Positions 57,073 through 64,000 of a DNA stretch of 64,000 nucleotides are shown piece after piece (the stretch's first letter is position 1; each line of letters opens with the position of its first letter). Source of the stretch: Limnanthes douglasii subsp. nivea (lineage: Eukaryota; Streptophyta; Magnoliopsida; Brassicales; Limnanthaceae). The translations under genes and the position numbers were made by a program. The DNA is taken from assembly GCA_036936605.1 (NCBI GenBank), contig JAUPFV010000004.1:184096807-184160806 (forward strand), read 5' to 3'. The notes beneath the pieces were generated by a model. The model worked only from the letters and a program-made list of their open reading frames with translations, did not search any database and was not told where the DNA came from.

Positions 57073-57248
57073 TCCTCTCCCACTTGAAAATGATTTGACC
57101 TCAAATCCATTGCATCTGCGATAAAAGGAACCAAATCAGAAACATTAAGGGTAGGAATCACTTTATACTTACCTCGTAGGTCAAGTTGATACGCATTATT
57201 GTTGATCTTTTTTGTTACTTCAAATGGTTCATCAATTCTAGGCATCAA
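56814..57248 (-). pseudogene. Integrase C-terminal end of pol, running into the LTR
   Basis: 144 codons: MMPRIDEPFEVTKKINNNAY (GPF-like module, here EPF), LRGKYKVIPTLNVSDLVPF, then VGEDDVILDD and an acidic and basic tail with TTRSRAKQFNKA. The codons for GEDD lie on the polypurine tract and the rest lies inside the 3' LTR, ending at 56814. It is out of frame with the main integrase piece because of an indel near 57450. In the intact element it would be the extreme C-terminus of pol. Confidence 0.8.
57073..57085 (-). promoter_or_regulatory. Polypurine tract
   Basis: On the minus strand AAGTGGGAGAGGA ends exactly where the LTR homology begins (TGATGTGATCC). It also codes for part of pol. Confidence 0.75.
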
Positions 57249-58900
57249 TTTTTACTTCCTCTCTTCTGGACATCTTTCCTTTCTTAAGTGCACCCATACT
57301 TGATCTCCAACCTCAAAAACTTTCTCACGTCTTCCCTTGTTTGCTTGTTTGACATATTGCTCAGTTTTCTTTTCTATGTTTTTCCTTGCATCATCATGGA
57401 TCTATTTTACAAGTTCAGCTTTCTTTTTCCCATCTATGCTAGTTATTTCACTCAAAGCAAAGGAAGTAGATCCAAAGGAGATATTGGGTTAAATCCATAA
57501 ACAATTTGAAAAGGAGAGTACTTAGAAGCAGAATGCATAGAATGATTGTATGCAAATTCAACATGCGGCAAACATTCTTCCCAAGTTTTCAAGTTCTTTT
57601 TAATTAATGCACGTAGAAGAGTGGACAAAGTCCTATTTACTACTTCTGTTTGTCCATGAGTTTGTGAGTGACAGGTAGTAGAAAATAAAAGCTTAGTCCC
57701 TAACTTAGACCACAAAGTTTTCCAAAAGTAACTTAGAAACTTAGTGTCCCTATCTGAAACTATCGTCCTAGGCATGCCATGCAAACGAACTATCTCTTTA
57801 AAGAACAGATTAGCAATGTGCAACGCATCATCAGTTTTGTGAAAAGCAACAAAGTGTGCCATTTTAGAGAATCGCTCAACAACCACAAAAATGGAATCCT
57901 TACTAGTTCTAGTCTTAGGCAATACAACTACAAAGTCCATAGATATATCATTCCAAGGATGCGTAGGAATAGGTAAAGGAGTATACAAACACTGGGATTG
58001 AACCTTAGATTTGGCTTGTTTGCAAGTAGCACATCTGTCACAGATTCTTTCAACATCCCTCCTCATATGTGGCCAATGAAAGTGATCCAGCATTACCTTG
58101 AGAGTTTTAGCTATTCCAAAATGTCCCATTAAGCCTCCTCCATGGGCTTCTCTAAGAAGTAAATCTCTCATGGAACAATTACGCACACATAAACGTTTAT
58201 CAAAGAATAAGAATCCTTCATGCCTATAGAACCGCCCTGAAGCAAAATTTTCACATGCTTGATACATCTTTCCAAAATCAGAAATATTTTCATATAAACT
58301 CTTAAGATGATCAAATCCTAAAATCTTAGCTTCAAGAGTAGTGATTAAGGCATACCTTCGGGACAATGCATGAGCAACAATATTTTCTTTACCTTGTTTG
58401 TATTTGATGACATATGGAAATGTCTCAATAAATTCTATCCACCTTGCATGTCTTTTGTTAAGTTTTTGCTGACCTTTTAGGTGTTTGAGAGATTCATGGT
58501 TAGTGTATATGACAAACTCCTTTGGCCACAAGTAATGCTGCCATGTTTGCAAAGCTCGAACTAAGGCATACAACTCCTTGTCATAAGTAGGATAGTTTTG
58601 AGTAGCTCCTCCAAGCTTTTCATTGAAATAAGCTATGGGCTTTTTATCCTGCATCAAAACAGCTCCAATCCCAATTCCAGAAGCATCACATTCCATCTCA
58701 AAAGTTTTAAGAAAATCAGGTAATGTCAAGACAGGAGCATGAGTAAGCTTCTCTTTTAAGGATTGAAATGCTTCTTCTTGAGCTTGTTCCCACTTGAAAC
58801 CAACGTCCTTCTTTATTATTTCAGTGAGTGGTGCAGCTAAGGTGCTGAAATCTTTTTCAAAACGCCTATAAAATCCTGCAAGGCCGTGGAAGCTTCTCAC
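57249..58900 (-). pseudogene. RT end, RNase H and integrase
   Basis: 482 open codons (58900-57452), then a frameshifted stretch to 57249. It opens with the RT thumb ([14 protein letters not shown] is split at the start). RNase [30 protein letters not shown], and [11 protein letters not shown] where the family has TDHES, so the third catalytic Asp is Asn (codon 58499-58501). Integrase: [14 protein letters not shown] and [11 protein letters not shown] for [22 protein letters not shown] and [10 protein letters not shown] for D-D-E. After the frameshift the C-terminal spacer ([11 protein letters not shown]) is readable near 57290. Confidence 0.9.
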
Positions 58901-59540
58901 TTCTCCAACTGTTTTTGGACTTGGCCATTCGCGGATTGCCTTAACCTATTCCTCATCCACCTTAATACCCTGCACTTATAACAAAACCTAAAAAGACAAG
59001 ATTATCGGTACAATAAGTGCATTTCTTAAGATTAGCATAGATATTTTCCTTCCTAAGTACACTTAAAATCAATTTCAGATGGTGAACATGTTCTTCTAAG
59101 CACTTGCTGTAAATTAAGTTGTCATCAAAATATACTACAACGAAAACTCCTATATAAGCCCTTAGAACATGATTCATTAACCGCATGAATGTACTAGGTG
59201 CATTAGTCAGCCCAAATGGCATTACTAACCATTCATATAGTCCATGCTTAGTTTTAAATGCAGTTTTCCACTCATCCCCTTCTTTCATCCTAATTTGGTG
59301 ACAACCACTTTTAAGATCAATCTTAGAAAAAATGCTAGAACCATGCAATTCATCTAACATATCATCTAATCTAGGTATAAGATGGCGATACTTTACTGTT
59401 ATGTTGTTGATGGCTCTGCAATCAACGCACATTCTCCATCTTCCATCTTTCTTGGGCACAAGTAGAACTGGTACCGCACAAGGACTCATGCTTTCACGGA
59501 TATGTCCTTTTTCCATCAGTTCATTGATTTGCCTTTGCAA
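58901..59540 (-). pseudogene. Reverse transcriptase core
   Basis: 192 codons from 59540: [60 protein letters not shown]-type box ([15 protein letters not shown]), and catalytic [11 protein letters not shown]. It ends in a frameshift near 58970 (FVISAG) followed by a TAG about 25 bases on, before the RT thumb at 58900. A TAA at 59541-59543 separates it from the protease frame upstream; the two are in one frame. Confidence 0.9.
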
Positions 59541-60692
59541 TTATTTTGTCTCCACTGGATTAGTTCGATAAGCAGGTCTGTTAGGAAGGGAGGCTCCAGG
59601 TACAAAATCTATTTGGTGTTCGATGCCTCTAATTGTTGGAAGCCCCTTTGGGTTGTCTTCAGGGAATACATCTTCAAATTCCTGCAAGAGAGAAGTCATC
59701 TCACTCGGCAACACTGGTGTCAAGTTAGTTAAACTCATAAGAGTTTCCTTAAACACAAAAAGTAACATAGGTTGCTTAGAGAATAATGCTTTCTTAACCT
59801 CGCCAGATTTTGTATAGAAATTCGAATGTTTAGTTACCCGACATTCCTTGTTCTGCATATCCTTTTGATCTTGGTAAACTTCTCGTGGAGTCATGGGAAC
59901 TAGAGTGGTTTTCCTTCCTTGAAACTCAAATGTATGGAAATTAGTGAATCCATCATGGATAATTTTTCGATTAAATTTCCATGGCCTTCCTAACAGTATG
60001 TGACTAGCCTCTATTGGTAGAACATCACATAAAACTTCATCTTCGTACTTACCAATGGCTAAGGGAACTTCTACTTGGTGGCTAACTTTCATTTCTCCAT
60101 TGTCGTTAAACCATTGAAGTTTGTAAGGTGCTGGATGCTTTTTCGTTTTTAAACCAAGCTTCTTTACTATAGATTCACTTGCCATATTGGTACAACTGCC
60201 TCCATCGATAATAAGGCTACAAACTTTCCTTTGAACAAGACACCTAGTGTGAAACAGATTCTCCCTTTGCTCTTGTTCGTCTTCTTCTTTTGTTTGAACG
60301 CTTAAAGACCTTCTGGCTACCAATAAATCTCCTTTAGCAGGCCGCTCTAAGTGTTCTTCGGAAGAATCAGAGACAATTTCTTCTTCCTCTGAAATTATTT
60401 CTCCATTATCTAGAATTGTCATAATCTTCTTATTAGAACACTCATTAGCATAATGTACCATCCCTTTGCACTTGAAACACTTAACATCATGAGTTCTGAT
60501 TGCAACCTCTTTAGGTTTTCCCTTGTCATCAATAGACAATGGCGTTCCAGATTTTTGGTTCACCTCTACATAGCTTCCTTTCTGATAATTGGTCTTCTCA
60601 TCTTTAGAATAACTTGGCTTAATTGTTACTGTCCCTGAACCGTAACTTGATCTTGAGGAGTTCTTTCTTTTAATTTGTTGTTCAAATATCAA
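59541..60692 (-). pseudogene. Gag zinc knuckle and protease
   Basis: 383 codons. The CCHC knuckle CFKCKGMVHYANECSNK is near residues 73-89, followed by an acidic linker. The protease-like domain has LIIDGGSCTNMASESIVKKL, where the active site is DGGS (Gly replacing Thr or Ser of D-T/S-G). This variant is familiar from related plant elements, so it may be normal for the lineage. LLGRPWKFNRKIIHDG follows. The upstream stop at 60696-60698 (TAA, fits CAA) cuts it from gag. Confidence 0.85.
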
Positions 60693-60695
60693 AAC

Positions 60696-61480
60696 TTAGT
60701 ATAGCATCTCTTCTAGTTCAACATAATACTGAGTTTCCAATCTGTCTTGAATTTCTCTATTTAAACCCCCAAGAAAACTTGACCTTGTTGCCTCTCTATC
60801 TTCTGAAATATCAGCTCGCAACATTAAGGTCTCCATTTCTTGATAATACTCTTTAACAGATCGGCTTCCTTGTGTTAATCTCCTCAGCTTTAGATGCAGC
60901 TCACGGTGGTAATGACTAGGAACAAACCTCTTCCGCATAATGGCTTTCATTTCTGCCCATGATTCTATAGGATGTTCCCCATTACGCCTTCTTGAGGTAA
61001 CTAGTTGATCCCACCAACTAAGAGCATAATCATAAATCGAGTAGCAGCAATTCTTACTTGATTGGTCTCCGTGTAGTGTTGAACGTTGAAAACGAGTTCA
61101 ATCTTCTTTTCCCATTCCAAATAGGCATCTGGATCGTTTTTTCCATGGAATGGTGGAATCTTAATCTTGAGACCTCCAAGATTGTCACGCATACGTTCGT
61201 TGCCCTCTCTTGTACGTCTACGGTGCCTTCTATGAGTGTTTCGAGACGAATTGCTCATGCGTTCATAATATTCATCAGCGGCTCCATTTCTGAATTGTTC
61301 AGGTAGTTCATGGTTTCTTCTTGGACTGGTTTGTCGTGAACGGTTCCGCTCGTGGTCAGTATTTGATTGAAGCTCTTCGCGAAAGGCATCTATCTTGGTG
61401 TCTATCAACTTTGTCATAGCTTCAATTAGAAGCTTGTTGTTATAGATATTACTGTTTTCTGCATCATTTGAATTAGACAT
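60696..61480 (-). pseudogene. Gag N-terminal and capsid region
   Basis: ATG at 61480. The Arg/Asn-rich N-terminus leads to IPPFHGKNDPDAYLEWEKKIE (split here) and QVRIAATRF. A one-base deletion near 61040 shifts the frame; the capsid continues with SWAEMKAIMRKRFVPSHYHR, LRRLTQGSRSVKEYYQEME and SFLGGLNREIQD, which is the classic retrotransposon gag core. Gag would build the particle. Confidence 0.9.
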
Positions 61481-61787
61481 CCTTTTCTACAAAAACAAAT
61501 CACCAGCAACAAGTCCTTGGGAAGTTCTTCAATTTATTTAAAACCATAAAACATATCCAAATCTGTTTTCTTAAGAATAATAAGAGATAAATTTCAGAAC
61601 AGCACCTAAAAACGATTTTCTACGATTTTAAATCTCAAACAACTATAACTAGGGTGAAACAGATCAGAATTTTGCGATTCAAAATGAAATCATCACACTA
61701 ACACTCAAATCTTCACAAACAATCTGATTATATAAAATAGATGAAGAAAAATTAATGAGAAAGAGAATACCCAACTTTCAGAATGTT

Positions 61788-61799
61788 GCTCTGATACCA
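61788..61799 (-). promoter_or_regulatory. Primer-binding site, initiator tRNA-Met type
   Basis: On the minus strand TGGTATCAGAGC, the standard complement of the 3' end of plant initiator tRNA-Met, two bases after the LTR end TTTATCA. Confidence 0.95.
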
Positions 61800-61801
61800 C
61801 T

Positions 61802-62672
61802 TGATAAACTCCTCCTAGAATCGGCACTCTGAAATGGGATAGGGATAACTTTGCAACCAGGAACCCAAAAGGATTCAAGGATCAAAGGATGTGGATGGAT
61901 ATGTCATACAAAGGTTGTGGAAAGGCCATTGATATTCCAACTGATCTTTCTTTGGATATGACGCACCAAATGAAGAACAAGTTTTCTTGTGGATATTACA
62001 CACCAACAAGATAAGAGTAAAACTTAAGAAGTTTTTTCAGAATCAAAGATAGTCTAACCATTAGAATTCTGAGTACATAGTTTTTATAGGAGAAAGAACT
62101 AGCCTTGAACACAATTAAGGCTGTTCTTGGAAACATAATGCATGCCTCTAAAACAATTAAGGCTTTTCTTGGAAACAAAATGCTTTAATATTGAAAATAC
62201 AAAGTATTAATGATATAAGCTGGAAATGAGACTCTTCCCTCCTCCAAGGACGTGGCTTTTGGTGTAGATGGGCCTTGGGCTTTTATTTCAAGAAATGGGC
62301 AATGGTGAAGTGAAACAATTGCCTCATTAAAAACCTTGTCAAGAAAACCCATTGGGACAAAACTTGAACAAGGGAAAAAGAGTACGATCGAGACACTTTC
62401 TCATTTGTTGAAATCAATTAGCTTGAATCAAGCCTAAAGTGGTTTGATAAGCTTTTCCACCATACTTGTTGTTTCGATCACGTGGATTCTCTAGTTGATT
62501 AAGCAATCCTCCAACAGCTTTGTTAAATTGTTTTGCTCTTGATCGAGTTGTTAGACCAGCCTGTAAAATAAGAATATCTTCAACTTCAAGCTTATCTTCT
62601 TTTTCAAGTTGTTCATCTGGTTCTTGCACATTTCCATGTTCTAAGCTCCTTGTGTCATCTAGGATCACATCA
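61802..62672 (-). repeat. 5' LTR of the minus-strand gypsy element
   Basis: 871 bp. On the minus strand it starts TGATGTGATCC and ends AGTTTATCA. The start is fixed by where the match to the truncated 3' LTR stops, the end by the primer site. Its first part contains an open copy of the pol C-terminal tail (minus-strand frame to 62414). Confidence 0.85.
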
Positions 62673-64000
62673 CTTATAGTGAGGACATCATCACTACCTC
62701 GTGGTCTCTTTTTAGATGAAACCACGTGTTACCAATGTATTGGGAAGCGTTTAGGGTTCACAACAGACCAGGATAGGTGTGGGTATTGTTAAAACAGTAA
62801 ACCATCTCGTTTTTATTTTATTAAAACCAGTCGGGTTCGAGTACGTGTTCAGATAAACTATTTTGTCTTCTATGACCAAATCTGTCGGGTTCGGATACCC
62901 ACCCAGAAATACTCATTGACCATTTATTTATCTATAGAACATTTTTTCAGAATTAACTATCCAATGAAAAATTAGAAAAATAAAAAATAATATATTAAAA
63001 TGATAACAATATACCGAGTATAGACTCCTAAATTTAACAACAAATCTAAAAATTTAGTAAAAAGTTATAAAACATACTTAATAGTTACAATTCATATGTA
63101 TTTAAAATTTTAATATATTATATTTATTTTGTAGAATATATAAATTTATTCAAAAAATTGTAACTTTTTTAAATTTCATTCGATGTAAATAATATATTTA
63201 TTAAATATAAGCAAATTTTAAATAATTTTAAATATAACCAAATATAAATAATGATAAAAATATCGAAAGCAAAATAATAAATACATAATTTTTTTTAAAA
63301 AAAATTGAATTATATTATAATATAATTTAAGAATTCATGAATAATATATATCATGTATTAATTTTTTAATACGAGAATAACTAACGGATATCATGTCGAT
63401 CATGTTCAGATTTTCACGTGAGAATTTTTTTAAAATTCATAAGTGATCCCAAACCCAGGATCATAAATTTTCAAACCCACAACCCATCAGCTAGAAAGTT
63501 TTAGAAACCGTATCTCATCCTATCGGATCAGCTCGGAGTGGGTACGTGCTAGTTTAGAAAAAATTGATATCCCTAAAAACGTTGCACAAATAGTCTTTCA
63601 ACTTTATATCCATTTTTACCTTTCATATTTAACATAATTATAATATTATTTTTATCTTTTTTATTATATTCTTTAATTGTTTATTCTTTAAGAAAGAAAG
63701 TATCGCAAATTTGCAATAGGCTACTTTGGGTATTGATAAGGTCGCCATTATCAGAGTATATGCTATTGGGAAAGATGTGATTGTATGGTAACAAACCGAG
63801 CAACATAGATGTACAGAGCCGACTGAACGAACTCTAGACAAGGGGTTCCCGCACCATACCGAGGCGATTCACGAAGAGCACACACATATCACCACTGACG
63901 ACTAAACCGAGTCCCGACAAGACCATGAGATGCAGAGGCCAACTCACAAAGTGCAACCGAACAAAGGTCATATGGAAAGGTTGGCGTAATCCGATCAAGG
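62673..64000. other. AT-rich DNA, origin unclear
   Basis: No gene. 62780-63560 has GTCGGGTTCG(A/G) motifs near its left edge and CTCGGAGTGGGTACG near its right edge around an AT-rich core, the style of a small non-autonomous DNA transposon, but no target duplication was found. 63750-64000 is richer in G+C, non-coding, and could be the start of another element running off the window. Confidence 0.3.

Larger units (their letters stand above)
56759..62672 (-). mobile_element. Ty3/gypsy element with tRNA-Met primer site, minus strand, 3' LTR truncated
   Basis: The 5' LTR is 61802-62672, the primer site 61788-61799, gag-pol about 61480-56814, the polypurine tract 57073-57085, and only the first 314 bases of the 3' LTR remain (57072-56759). 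The LTR copies match over 314 bases without gaps and with about 16 differences (about 95 percent), mostly transitions. Gag-pol has two frameshift sites and several stops beyond gag. It differs from the Tat elements: a single RNase H, a classic CCHC knuckle and a GPY/F-like C-terminus, as in chromovirus-type elements, although no chromodomain was recognised. Confidence 0.9.

Noticed and set aside
62359..62672. Second copy of the pol 3' end upstream of the LTR, suggesting tandem elements sharing one LTR
   Set aside because: The match to 56759-57072 starts, on the minus strand, at TGATGTGATCC immediately after a purine tract. So it is the first part of the LTR itself, and the left copy is a truncated 3' LTR.

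Overview
The window looks like a gene-poor stretch of a flowering-plant (probably eudicot) nuclear chromosome. The evidence is AT-rich intergenic DNA, nested plant-type retrotransposons (Tat-type Ty3/gypsy with a second RNase H, and L1-type LINEs with a C-terminal RNase H), a hAT-type MITE, and two single-exon plant genes. The species cannot be named from the sequence. No tRNA, rRNA or CRISPR was recognised.

Layout. 1-1087: 3' end and LTR of a decayed gypsy element. 1100-15195: an old plus-strand LINE split by a young, complete Tat-type element (2933-13476) with a TATAT target duplication. That element carries sense gag-pol with six stops and a frameshift, and a minus-strand gene of about 967 codons with one GT-AG intron that is fully open. 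15.2-18.6 kb: LINE scrap, a 46-bp minisatellite and AT-rich DNA. 18.6-24.4 kb: decayed minus-strand LINE interrupted by a 695-bp hAT-type MITE. 24.96-25.94 kb: a 5'-truncated LINE with an 18-bp target duplication. 26354-27667: an intact AVT3-like vacuolar amino acid transporter gene. 28.4-29.6 kb: two diverged copies of a 590-bp repeat. 29.6-33.3 kb: plus-strand gypsy remnant. 34.4-39.9 kb: minus-strand gypsy remnant with a 450-bp triplication. 40566-46673: an almost intact full-length LINE with a 15-bp target duplication. 46810-47829: an intact EXORDIUM/PHI-1-like gene just beyond the LINE. 48-53.5 kb: another decayed LINE. 53.9-56.4 kb: decayed Tat-like pol. 56759-62672: minus-strand gypsy element with a tRNA-Met primer site and a truncated 3' LTR. 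The rest is AT-rich sequence of unknown origin.

The host genes act independently: one predicted tonoplast amino acid carrier and one predicted secreted cell-wall growth protein. Most of the biology lies in the mobile elements. Three points stand out. The Tat element inserted recently (LTR pair differs by two substitutions and two small indels), yet its gag-pol is dead while its spliced antisense gene is open. A LINE sits between the EXORDIUM-like ORF and its likely original promoter. Most stops in the young elements fit C-to-T decay of methylated cytosines.
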